This document shows, piece after piece, positions 1-5,803 of a DNA stretch of 5,803 bases. The translations under genes were made by a program, and so were the position numbers. The notes below the pieces were generated by a model. The model was not told where the DNA came from. It searched no databases and worked only from the letters and a program-made list of their open reading frames with translations. The number at the start of each line of letters is the position of its first letter. Position 1 is the stretch's first letter. The DNA comes from Oscillospiraceae bacterium (lineage in GTDB: Bacteria > Bacillota > Clostridia > Oscillospirales > Oscillospiraceae): NCBI GenBank assembly GCA_017620315.1, contig JAFZQQ010000102.1, forward strand, positions 1 to 5,803, read 5' to 3'.

Positions 1-398
1 ATGTTCGCCACATCCGTGTCGAGGACGAGGAGACCGCCAACTCCCTTCTCAACGAGTACAGCGCCGGCGCGCGCACCGAGGAAGCCTTTGCCGCCCTCGC
101 TACCGCGAATTCCACAGACACGGGCAGCACCTCCAACGGCGGTCTCTATGAGAACGTGTACAAGGGACAGATGGTCGCGCCGTTTGAGGACTGGTGCTTT
201 GACGCCTCCCGTCAGAGCGGCGACACCGGCATCGTAAAGACTGACTATGGCTATCATGTCATGTACTTTGTCGGCAGGAGCAGCTATCCCTACTGGCAGA
301 CAATTGCCGCGACCAAGCGCGCGAGCACCCTTGCCGAGGATATGACCAAGGACGTCACCAGCGAGCTTCTCACCGGCATGAACTATATCGACGCCTGA
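1..398 (+). CDS. PpiC/parvulin-type peptidyl-prolyl isomerase, C-terminal part (5' end outside window)
   Basis: The frame starting at base 3 is open from the window edge to the TGA at 396-398 and gives 131 residues. The fragment begins inside a parvulin rotamase domain: an 'RHI' strand at residues 2-4, a helix with E/A/L residues to about 33, an 'NGG' turn at 45-47, 'MVAPFEDWCFDA' at 57-68, and the closing 'GDTGIVKTDYGYHVMYF' strand pair at 73-89. This order matches the PpiC rotamase family (PrsA/SurA-like), which catalyses cis-trans isomerisation of prolyl bonds and in Gram-positives helps exported proteins fold outside the membrane. The 40-residue tail after the domain is probably helical. 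The N-terminal half, with any signal peptide or lipobox, lies upstream, so location is inferred from the family. A methionine codon at 156 is internal to the domain and is not the start. A strong terminator follows, so this is the last gene of its transcript. Confidence 0.87.
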   Translation, partial: VRHIRVEDEETANSLLNEYSAGARTEEAFAALATANSTDTGSTSNGGLYENVYKGQMVAPFEDWCFDASRQSGDTGIVKTDYGYHVMYFVGRSSYPYWQTIAATKRASTLAEDMTKDVTSELLTGMNYIDA

Positions 399-421
399 TC
401 GTGCCTCTTCTATAAGATATC

Positions 422-464
422 AGCGGTCTCCTTCCGTTTTGCACGGAAGGAGACTGCTTTTTTT
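422..464 (+). terminator. Rho-independent terminator after the PpiC-type gene
   Basis: Bases 422-437 pair with 443-458 around a 5-base loop. The core of 12 pairs (426-437 with 443-454) is perfect and is extended by a G-U and three Watson-Crick pairs. The downstream arm runs into a tract of seven T residues (458-464). It begins 24 bases after the stop codon of the foldase gene and separates that transcript from the operon starting at 581. Confidence 0.93.
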
Positions 465-519
465 GGTTAATTTTGATAAATGCACACAAAAAAAAGGCAG
501 GCGTAATGCACCGAATAGA

Positions 520-548
520 TTGACTTGATATCTTAAACCTGTTATTAT
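520..548 (+). promoter_or_regulatory. Sigma-A-type promoter of the three-gene operon
   Basis: A TTGACT -35 hexamer (520-525) and a TATTAT -10 hexamer (543-548) are separated by exactly 17 bases, each one mismatch from consensus. Transcription would start near 555, leaving a leader of about 25 bases before the ATG at 581. An A8 run lies at 488-495, a little further upstream than a typical UP element. The region is AT-rich in contrast to the genes on either side. A TTATAG at 545-550 is a weaker alternative -10. Confidence 0.8.
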
Positions 549-563
549 AGATTCGTTATTATA
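541..563 (+). repeat. 9-bp direct repeat over the -10 region and start site
   Basis: The 9-mer GTTATTATA occurs at 541-549 and again at 555-563, offset by 14 bases with GATTC between. The first copy contains the -10 hexamer and the second covers the expected transcription start. This spacing could suit a repressor site or offer two alternative -10 elements. In AT-rich promoter DNA it may also be chance, so the functional reading is only inference. Confidence 0.4.
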
Positions 564-580
564 TATAGGGGGATTGTCCT

Positions 581-1771
581 ATGAGAGATCTCAAGCATCT
601 GATCTTTTTTGAAAATCTTCTTCAGGAGGCAAACAACGAGCTTGTAAAGCAGGCGCAGAACGAGGGCAAAAAAGCTCTTGGCTACACCTGCTACTTCATG
701 CCAGAGGTGCTGCTCGACCTTCCCGGCTGCTTCTCCGTGCGTCTTCGCGCACCGCGCAGCGGCTCACCCGACATGGCAACCTACTACATGTCAAACCGCA
801 CCTGCCACTATGGGCGCGCGCTTTTTGAGCGCGCGCTGGAGGGAGGCTTCAATTTCCTCGACGCGCAGCTCGCCACCGAGACCTGCACAGTCACCTGCCG
901 TTTTCAGGAGCATCTCGGGAAGATGGACGTCATCAAAAACCCCAATTTCTTCGTTGAGTTTTCCGATGTTCCGTTCAAGAAGAACGAAAACGGTATGATC
1001 CACTACCGCAAGCAGCTCCAGGCGCACGTCCTTGACAAGCTGAACGAAAAGTTTGGCATTGACGTCTCGGACGCGGCGCTGATGAAGGCAATCGATGAGC
1101 ACAACGAGGTCTGCCGCCTCATCACCGAGATCGGCGCCTATCGCAAGCTTCCCAATCCTCCCATCACCGGCTATGAATTCCACGTCATCCAGCTCGTTAC
1201 GCTCACCTGTCCGAAGTACCTGATCCTCCCCTATCTCCGCGAGACCGCGGAGGAGCTCAAGACCCGCGAGGCGGAGCCGAAATTTTCCTTCCGTTGCCGC
1301 GTTGTGCTCGCCGGCGCCGAGAACGACGATCCGGATTTCACCAAGCTCATCGAAAGCTGCGGCGCCATGGTCGTCGCCGACCGCCACTGCTACGGCTCGC
1401 TGCCCGGTCGCGAGGAGATCGTCGTCGCCCCCGGTCAGGCCCCGCTGGACGCTATAGCTCGCCACTATCTTGAAACCAGCTATTGCCCGCGCTTCATGCC
1501 GCAGGGTGAGATGCGCGGCCGCAAAAAGTACCTTGCGGACATTGTGAAGGAATACAACGCCGACGGTCTTATCGTCGCGTCGAACAAGTTCTGCGAATAT
1601 TGGAGCTATGAGCGCACGATGGACGCCCTGATCCTGCCGCGCGACTACGACATCCCCACCTGCTCCATCGAAAAGGAATACGTCAACGCCTCCACCGGAC
1701 AGTTGCGCACGCGCTTCCAGGCATTTGTCGAGAGTGTGGAGATCAAGAAACTACAGGAGGCTAAGAAGTAA
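581..1771 (+). CDS. 2-hydroxyacyl-CoA dehydratase-family protein, HgdB-like subunit
   Basis: The protein has 396 residues, close to the usual HgdB/BcrC length of about 370-430. Family features in order: 'YFMPEVLLDLPG' (38-49), matching the 'IPeEil.AaG' opening; 'SNRTCHYGRAL' with C75; 'ATETCTVTCR' with C102 and C106; 'VVLAGAENDD' (241-250), the second Rossmann-like half; 'VVADRHCYGS' with C270; C302; 'DGLIVASNKFCEYW' (328-341) with C338; and the C-terminal signature 'GQLRTRFQAFVE' (373-384). In characterised members three conserved cysteines hold a [4Fe-4S] cluster that delivers an electron to a CoA-ester substrate; C75, C102 or C106, and C338 are the likely ligands by position. The start at 581 has an AGGGGGA site at 567-573, 7 bases upstream. 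It is the first gene after the promoter and is followed after one base by its HgdA-like partner. Substrate is unknown. A double-cubane-cluster reductase is an alternative. Family membership is confident; the reaction is not. Confidence 0.88.
   Translation: MRDLKHLIFFENLLQEANNELVKQAQNEGKKALGYTCYFMPEVLLDLPGCFSVRLRAPRSGSPDMATYYMSNRTCHYGRALFERALEGGFNFLDAQLATETCTVTCRFQEHLGKMDVIKNPNFFVEFSDVPFKKNENGMIHYRKQLQAHVLDKLNEKFGIDVSDAALMKAIDEHNEVCRLITEIGAYRKLPNPPITGYEFHVIQLVTLTCPKYLILPYLRETAEELKTREAEPKFSFRCRVVLAGAENDDPDFTKLIESCGAMVVADRHCYGSLPGREEIVVAPGQAPLDAIARHYLETSYCPRFMPQGEMRGRKKYLADIVKEYNADGLIVASNKFCEYWSYERTMDALILPRDYDIPTCSIEKEYVNASTGQLRTRFQAFVESVEIKKLQEAKK
1755..1760 (+). promoter_or_regulatory. Ribosome binding site for the HgdA-like gene
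   Basis: AGGAGG lies inside the last codons of the upstream gene, 12 bases before the ATG at 1773. The spacing is long but usable. It supports starting the second subunit at 1773. The in-frame ATG at 1725 would overlap the upstream gene by 47 bases and add an Arg-rich leader read from that gene's conserved C-terminal codons. Confidence 0.7.
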
Positions 1772-1772
1772 T

Positions 1773-3464
1773 ATGAAGCTGCCCAACCTTTCAGATATCA
1801 GCGGCAAGCTGAAGGAGGTCGCAAACCTCTTCCCAAGCCCCAGAGATATCAAGCTGCCGAAAAACGCCGACGAGCTCAAAAAGGCCGCTCACGACTTTTG
1901 GTACGGAAAGCCCCACGAGGAGCGTCAGCTCGGCAAGCTCTACACCGACAAGACCGGCCTGTACAAGCACCGTGAATGGCGCGGTGTGAAGGACACGTTG
2001 TATTACTTCAACATGATCTGGCTGTACAACTATGGTCAGATGATATCCGACATCATGAAGTTCGGCGGTCCCGTTCTGTTTGCGCAGGGTCTGTGGCGCT
2101 ATCGCTGGCTCGGCCAGACCTATCTCCCCGTCCTGCACTGGTTCGACCGCGGGCTTGAGGGTATGCGCGGCGAGGCGCTTCGCGCGAGCGCTTGGCACTA
2201 TCGCGCGATGGTTTGCGTGACCATCAACCAGTTCATGAACATGTTCAAGGCGGACGCAAACCTCCACGGCGGCGAGCACAACGACGCCTGGCACCACACC
2301 ATCGCCCACAAGGAGACCGTCTGGGGCGGCGTGTTCTATCCGTGGTCGGACAAGTTCACGAACATCCCGATGGAGATGATCCCCTACTTCGTCACCTGCC
2401 ATGTCAACAACCACACCGTCCTGCATTACATCGACGCGGTGCAGTCCATCGGCCTTCCCGGCGATCCCTGCCCGATGTGCCAGGCGGAGGCGGGTCTGTT
2501 CGTGCTTGACGATATGCCGGACTATGCGCCGTTCGTCGTCACGACCAACGAGGCGTGCGACGGCTCCGTCGCCTCCACCGCCATTCAGGACTGGTTCCTC
2601 AACATTCCGCTCTTTGCCCTGCCCCAGCCGATGCAGTTCGACGACCCGCTCGTTCAGGAGCACTGCGCGAACGAGATCCGCGAACTGTGGAAGTTCATCG
2701 AGGAGCAGACCGGCGTGCCGTTCAACTTCGAGCTGCTCAAAAAAAAGCTCGAGTCCCAAAACGAGCTGCAGCGCTTCGAGTGGGAGAAGTGGGACGTCGC
2801 GGGCAAAACCAACCACTACCCTATCAACGGCGTGGCGCAGGCTCTCTACCGCATCTATCAGACGCAGTACGGCGACCATTACATCTGGCACGACACCGAC
2901 CGCAAGGTCAGCAAGATCCTGACGCGCTGCGTCGAGAAGAAGATAGACACCTTCCCCAAGACGCGCCACCGCGTGATCGCGTGGTCCTGCGCGCCGCTGT
3001 ACTACTCCCACTGGTGCACCTGGGCGTATAACTGCTGGGGTCTGAACACGATCATCAACATGGACTCGCTGATGTTTGACATGACCATCCGCACGGATAC
3101 TCTCGACAACTGTGTGATGGATATGGCGCTCTATCACGAGTGGGCTCCGATACGCCGCATGGCTGTCGGCGGTCTGCACCACATCTTCGAGCTCTGGGAT
3201 TACATGGAGCGCTTCAACTGCGATATGGTCATGATGTATGACCAGCTGCAGTGCAAGGGCATGCAGGGCGTCGTCGGACTCTTTGAGGACGAGTTCCGCA
3301 AGCGCAACATCCACGCGATCTGGATGCCGCACGCGCTGCCTGACAAGCGCACCGTCTCAAGAGGCGAGATACGCCGCATTATCAACGATTACATGAGCAC
3401 CGTCATGCATGAGGAACCGCTCGACCCGTCGCTGCTTGAATTCGACGACGACATGAGCTGGTAA
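1773..3464 (+). CDS. 2-hydroxyacyl-CoA dehydratase-family protein, HgdA-like subunit with long N-terminal extension
   Basis: The protein has 563 residues, clearly longer than typical HgdA subunits (about 420-480). Residues 1-195 are not recognised: a Lys-rich lead, then an aromatic-rich stretch (about 77-125, many W, Y, F with few charges) and a His-rich stretch (165-179). From about 199 the family pattern appears: 'MIPYFVTCHVNNHTVLHYID' (C209), 'DPCPMCQAEAGLF' (C233, C236), and 'FVVTTNEACDGS' (C262), which matches the 'tt..CD' cluster-ligand strand. The second half has 'VIAWSCAPLYY' (C406), C415 and C421, and the C-terminal block 'YDQLQCKGMQG' (C494), resembling the HgdA 'kgCK' motif, followed by 'IWMPHALPDKRTVSRGEIRRI' in place of the usual 'le.D..D.R..s..q...ri'. 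It would pair with the preceding HgdB-like protein into an iron-sulfur heterodimer in the cytoplasm. The aspartate usual in 'le.D' is replaced by His or Ala here. Family assignment is fairly sure; substrate is unknown. Confidence 0.82.
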   Translation: MKLPNLSDISGKLKEVANLFPSPRDIKLPKNADELKKAAHDFWYGKPHEERQLGKLYTDKTGLYKHREWRGVKDTLYYFNMIWLYNYGQMISDIMKFGGPVLFAQGLWRYRWLGQTYLPVLHWFDRGLEGMRGEALRASAWHYRAMVCVTINQFMNMFKADANLHGGEHNDAWHHTIAHKETVWGGVFYPWSDKFTNIPMEMIPYFVTCHVNNHTVLHYIDAVQSIGLPGDPCPMCQAEAGLFVLDDMPDYAPFVVTTNEACDGSVASTAIQDWFLNIPLFALPQPMQFDDPLVQEHCANEIRELWKFIEEQTGVPFNFELLKKKLESQNELQRFEWEKWDVAGKTNHYPINGVAQALYRIYQTQYGDHYIWHDTDRKVSKILTRCVEKKIDTFPKTRHRVIAWSCAPLYYSHWCTWAYNCWGLNTIINMDSLMFDMTIRTDTLDNCVMDMALYHEWAPIRRMAVGGLHHIFELWDYMERFNCDMVMMYDQLQCKGMQGVVGLFEDEFRKRNIHAIWMPHALPDKRTVSRGEIRRIINDYMSTVMHEEPLDPSLLEFDDDMSW

Positions 3465-3469
3465 GGAGG
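3463..3469 (+). promoter_or_regulatory. Ribosome binding site overlapping the upstream stop codon
   Basis: AAGGAGG begins within the TAA stop (3462-3464) of the HgdA-like gene and lies 8 bases before the ATG at 3478. It is a strong Shine-Dalgarno match. It fixes the start of the small membrane protein and indicates coupled translation with the enzyme subunits. Confidence 0.85.
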
Positions 3470-3477
3470 AACGACCG

Positions 3478-3798
3478 ATGAGTAAGATCAAAGCAAAGAA
3501 GACCAGCCTTCCCGTAAAGCTGCTGAAGTTTTTCTTCCATAAAAAAGTGCAGGCCAAGACAAAGAACAGGCGTTCCCGCAAGGGCAAAAAGCACTGCTGC
3601 GCCGGTTGCGCGCTGTTCAGGCTTCTGGGCAGGATCTTCGGTATTTTTGCGGCGCTCTACGCCGTGCTGTTCACCGTGTTCTTCTTCGACCTTGACGGCA
3701 AGCTGCTCTACTACGTCGTCGAGCCTCTGCTTGTAAAGCACTATGACAAGATGGAGCGCCGCAACCCGCTCGATATGCCCTACGATATCAAGGAATGA
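3478..3798 (+). CDS. Small basic single-pass membrane protein of unknown function
   Basis: The protein has 106 residues and no family that I recognise. Residues 1-39 are strongly basic (about 17 Lys/Arg, no acidic residue). A 'CCAGC' cluster (C40, C41, C44) sits just before a hydrophobic span of about 49-70 (LLGRIFGIFAALYAVLFTVFFF), followed by a mixed charged tail to 106 with many Asp, Glu and Tyr. The positive-inside rule puts the N-terminus and the cysteines in the cytoplasm and the 36-residue tail outside. It could be an uncleaved signal anchor; no signal-peptidase site is evident. The gene lies 13 bases after the HgdA-like subunit with a ribosome site over that gene's stop codon, and a terminator follows 8 bases after its own stop. 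It is therefore very probably co-expressed with the dehydratase-like proteins. A role as membrane anchor or electron-transfer partner is speculation. Confidence 0.8.
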   Translation: MSKIKAKKTSLPVKLLKFFFHKKVQAKTKNRRSRKGKKHCCAGCALFRLLGRIFGIFAALYAVLFTVFFFDLDGKLLYYVVEPLLVKHYDKMERRNPLDMPYDIKE

Positions 3799-3806
3799 CC
3801 CTGTTG

Positions 3807-3837
3807 AAGCCACCCGCCGCAAGGCGGGTGGGGTTTT
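3807..3837 (+). terminator. Intrinsic terminator closing the operon
   Basis: CCACCCGCC (3810-3818) pairs perfectly with GGCGGGTGG (3823-3831) around a GCAA tetraloop of the GNRA type. The following tract is weak: two G residues, then four T (3834-3837) and an A. The hairpin is stable and well placed 11 bases after the stop codon, but the short T run may allow some read-through into the surface-protein gene. Confidence 0.75.
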
Positions 3838-3880
3838 ATCGGAGGCCCTGCACGACGCGCAGGCAAGACTACCCTTTTAT

Positions 3881-3887
3881 GGAGGAG
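3881..3887 (+). promoter_or_regulatory. Ribosome binding site of the secreted repeat protein
   Basis: GGAGGAG lies 6 bases before the ATG at 3894. It fixes that start, which is also supported by a typical signal peptide immediately downstream. I could not find a convincing promoter between the terminator and this site (3838-3880). Confidence 0.8.
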
Positions 3888-3893
3888 CTTAAA

Positions 3894-5803
3894 ATGAGGA
3901 AATACACAAGGAAAGCCGGTTCCGTCCTTCTTACGCTGGCGCTGCTGCTCGCCCTGCTCCCGTGCGGCGTCACGCTGTCGCGTGCCGATGGCGAGGACGA
4001 CTGGCAGGAGGTAAACACCTGGGAGGCGTTGGAAGGCTGCCTCATAAACAACGTGTCCAAAATACGCCTGACCGCAAGCGTAAAGCCCACGGCGCCGGAC
4101 AGGAGCTCGCCGCTGGTCGTCAACTACTGGAATGCCGATATCACGCTCGATCTCAACGGCTGCAGCATCGACCGCAGTCTCACCACCCCCAAGGAGCATG
4201 GCAGCGTCATCGAGGTTCTGAGCGGCAAGCTGACCATAACAGACAGCAGCAACAGAGATCACGGCTGTATCACCGGCGGCAGCACGACCGGCGACGGAGG
4301 CGGTATTTACGTCAAATACGGCACCGTGACTTTGGAAACTGTATCCGTCAAGAACTGCAGCGCCGCTCTCGCGGGCGGCGGTGTGTGCCTGTATTGCAAT
4401 GCCGAGTTTACTCTGGACGGAGGCAGCATTGAGGGCAACACGGCAAAATACGGCGGAGGCGTATTCGTCTCACGCGGGGATGGCGGTGGCTCGCAGTTCA
4501 CCATGTACGGCGGCAGCATCAGCGGCAACGGCGCATTCATCGGCAGCGGCGTGTACGCCGAACACGGCATGGTCGAATTGTCCGGTGCATTCATCAATGA
4601 CAACATGACTCCTATCGGCGCGGGGAAAGTACTTGGCGGCGGCGTAGTGGTGAGCGAACAAAGCTCGGTCGCCGTCGCCGGCACGGTAATGATCAAGGAC
4701 AACTCCGGCGGAAATTTGATCCTCATCGGCCCAGAGGCCGACGTTCTCATGTCGGTCACTTCTCCGTGGAGTGGGGTCGTGCTCGACGATGATGCATGCA
4801 TCGGCATTTCGAAGTACGTTGTCACGCAGTCGGATCCGGAGAATAATCCCCTTATGCTTGTGCCGGAATATCCCGTCGGCGGCGCATTTACGGGCGGCAT
4901 GAGCGAGAAAATGTCCAAATCGAATTTCTTCAGCGATCTGGATTGTTTTACTGTGGACATCGTTGAATCGGGCTATTATGAGGGTGAGGCCGAGCTGGTC
5001 GCAAAGACCTACAATATCACTTATGATCTTGCCGGCGGCTCGCTGGGGAATCATTACAATCCCGAAACCTACACTGTGAGCACCGGAGGCTTCTCTCTCT
5101 GTGTTCCGACCAGAAACGGCTACTATTTTGCCGGTTGGATCGGCACCGGGCTGACAGAACCCACAATGGTGGTCTATATTCCCAGAGGCAGCATAGGCGA
5201 TCGCAGTTACACCGCCACATGGACGAGTGAGGCGCCCGCCGTCCCCGTCACCGGGGTCACGGTCACAGACTATTATATGAACGGGCTGCCGCTTGGCTGC
5301 CGCTGGAAGGCAACCGCGGTCGTCAGCCCCTCGAACGCCACGAACAAGGCGGTCATTTGGACGAGCAGCGACCCGGAGGTCGCCGTCGTGGATCAGAACG
5401 GCTGGGTCACCGCAGTCGGCAACGGCACTGCGACCATCACCGCAGCCACTGTGGACGGAGGATTCTCCAGTGATCAGGAGTTTGGAACCGTGGCAGAATT
5501 CTTCGGTGCCTACTGCGCAATGGATGTGGACGTCGCATCGGTAGAGGCTGGCGGGACGCTGCAGCTCTACGCGAACCACTTCCCCGACGCCGAAAGCATC
5601 ACCTGGGAAAGCACCGACGACAAGACCGCCTCAGTCGATCAAAACGGGCTTGTGACCTGCGTGAAGACCGGAAGTGTGACGATCACGGCGACTCTGACAT
5701 TTCCTGACGAATCCTTTTCCTATTCTACGACCTGCCGCGTGACCGTCACGCCCGCGAACACGCTGCGGCTGAGCGCGCCCAACGGCAGCGCGCAGGCGTC
5801 CGA
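3894..5803 (+). CDS. Secreted beta-helix / InlB B-repeat / BIG2 domain surface protein (3' end outside window)
   Basis: The frame is open from the ATG at 3894 to the window end, 636 codons, with no stop seen. Residues 1-31 form a signal peptide: basic start (RKYTRK), Leu-rich core (11-22), likely cleavage after 'LSRA'. About 75-290 is a right-handed beta-helix: a GG(G/S)-hydrophobic turn recurs at 135, 161, 187, 217 and 248, each followed by a strand and an 'N' or 'GN' turn, as in polymorphic-outer-membrane-protein-like and pectate-lyase-like repeats. About 370-443 is one InlB B-type (Listeria-Bacteroides) repeat with 'ITYDLAGGS', 'NGYYFAGW' and 'YTATW'. Two BIG2 immunoglobulin-like domains follow (about 450-520 and 543-620), each with a 'W.S.D......D.NG.VT....G..TITA' core. 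These architectures belong to cell-surface or secreted adhesin-like proteins; no catalytic residues are evident. Any cell-wall anchor (LPXTG or S-layer repeats) would be beyond the window. The mature part contains 13 cysteines, unusual for this class. Ligand unknown. Confidence 0.88.
   Translation, partial: MRKYTRKAGSVLLTLALLLALLPCGVTLSRADGEDDWQEVNTWEALEGCLINNVSKIRLTASVKPTAPDRSSPLVVNYWNADITLDLNGCSIDRSLTTPKEHGSVIEVLSGKLTITDSSNRDHGCITGGSTTGDGGGIYVKYGTVTLETVSVKNCSAALAGGGVCLYCNAEFTLDGGSIEGNTAKYGGGVFVSRGDGGGSQFTMYGGSISGNGAFIGSGVYAEHGMVELSGAFINDNMTPIGAGKVLGGGVVVSEQSSVAVAGTVMIKDNSGGNLILIGPEADVLMSVTSPWSGVVLDDDACIGISKYVVTQSDPENNPLMLVPEYPVGGAFTGGMSEKMSKSNFFSDLDCFTVDIVESGYYEGEAELVAKTYNITYDLAGGSLGNHYNPETYTVSTGGFSLCVPTRNGYYFAGWIGTGLTEPTMVVYIPRGSIGDRSYTATWTSEAPAVPVTGVTVTDYYMNGLPLGCRWKATAVVSPSNATNKAVIWTSSDPEVAVVDQNGWVTAVGNGTATITAATVDGGFSSDQEFGTVAEFFGAYCAMDVDVASVEAGGTLQLYANHFPDAESITWESTDDKTASVDQNGLVTCVKTGSVTITATLTFPDESFSYSTTCRVTVTPANTLRLSAPNGSAQAS

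Noticed and set aside
1..237. Frame-1 open reading frame from the first base
   Set aside because: Its product is a Pro/Arg/Thr-rich shadow; the frame starting at base 3 shows a clear PpiC rotamase domain over the same bases.
465..519. Possible riboswitch or small RNA in the gap before the operon
   Set aside because: No stable stem-loop was seen between the first terminator and the promoter, and the predicted leader of about 25 bases is too short for a riboswitch.
791..1465. Open frame of 224 codons on the minus strand opposite the HgdB-like gene
   Set aside because: Antisense shadow of a gene with conserved cysteines and the HgdB C-terminal signature; no matching ribosome site or domain seen.
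1725..1772. Upstream in-frame ATG as the start of the HgdA-like protein
   Set aside because: It would overlap 47 bases of the upstream gene's conserved end and add an Arg-rich leader; the AGGAGG at 1755-1760 lies downstream of it and fits the ATG at 1773.
2401..2922. Ser/Arg/Thr-rich frame inside the HgdA-like gene
   Set aside because: Low-complexity out-of-frame reading of GC-rich codons, with no ribosome site or domain.
1791..3332. Long open frame (513 codons) on the minus strand opposite the HgdA-like gene
   Set aside because: It is fully antisense to a gene with clear family motifs and ribosome site. Its product is a monotonous V/H/R/D/L-rich sequence with no domain, as expected from the complement of GC-biased codons.
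3954..3968. Lipoprotein signal at 'LLPCG' (C24) in the secreted repeat protein
   Set aside because: Proline just before the cysteine does not fit the lipobox, which needs Gly, Ala or Ser there. Cleavage after 'LSRA' at residue 31 is more likely.
4470..5579. Open frame of 369 codons on the minus strand opposite the secreted repeat protein
   Set aside because: The plus strand carries a signal peptide, beta-helix, InlB-type and BIG2 motifs in one uninterrupted frame. The antisense product has no recognisable domain.

Overview
The window looks like chromosomal DNA from an anaerobic Gram-positive bacterium of the Clostridia, plausibly an Oscillospiraceae- or Christensenellaceae-like gut lineage. 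The grounds are moderately GC-rich coding DNA with strong AGGAGG-type ribosome sites, an extracytoplasmic PpiC-type foldase, oxygen-sensitive 2-hydroxyacyl-CoA dehydratase-family (HgdA/HgdB) proteins, and a secreted protein with InlB B-type and BIG2 repeats. No genus can be assigned from sequence alone. All genes are on the + strand.

Layout: (1) 1-398 is the C-terminal 131 residues of a parvulin/PpiC-type peptidyl-prolyl isomerase, closed by a strong intrinsic terminator at 422-464. (2) 465-580 is intergenic and carries a near-consensus sigma-A promoter (TTGACT-17 bp-TATTAT, 520-548) with a 9-bp direct repeat across it. (3) 581-3798 is a compact three-gene operon: an HgdB-like protein (396 aa), an HgdA-like protein with a roughly 195-residue N-terminal extension (563 aa), and a small basic single-pass membrane protein (106 aa). 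The junctions are 1 and 13 bases, and a hairpin at 3807-3837 closes the unit. (4) 3894 to the window end is the first 636 codons of a large secreted protein: signal peptide, right-handed beta-helix, one InlB B-type repeat, two BIG2 domains.

The operon is the most interesting part. HgdA/HgdB-type proteins normally form a heterodimeric iron-sulfur enzyme that an ATP-hydrolysing activator (HgdC type) fires with single electrons. They usually sit beside CoA-transferase, dehydrogenase or electron-transfer genes. Here the two subunits have their own promoter and terminator, no activator or CoA enzyme, and instead a cysteine-containing membrane protein as third member. This could be an undescribed membrane-associated member of the dehydratase/reductase superfamily. 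Its substrate cannot be read from the sequence.

The two flanking genes encode exported proteins (foldase and surface protein) with no evident functional link to the operon. No tRNA, rRNA, CRISPR array, insertion sequence or attachment site was recognised.
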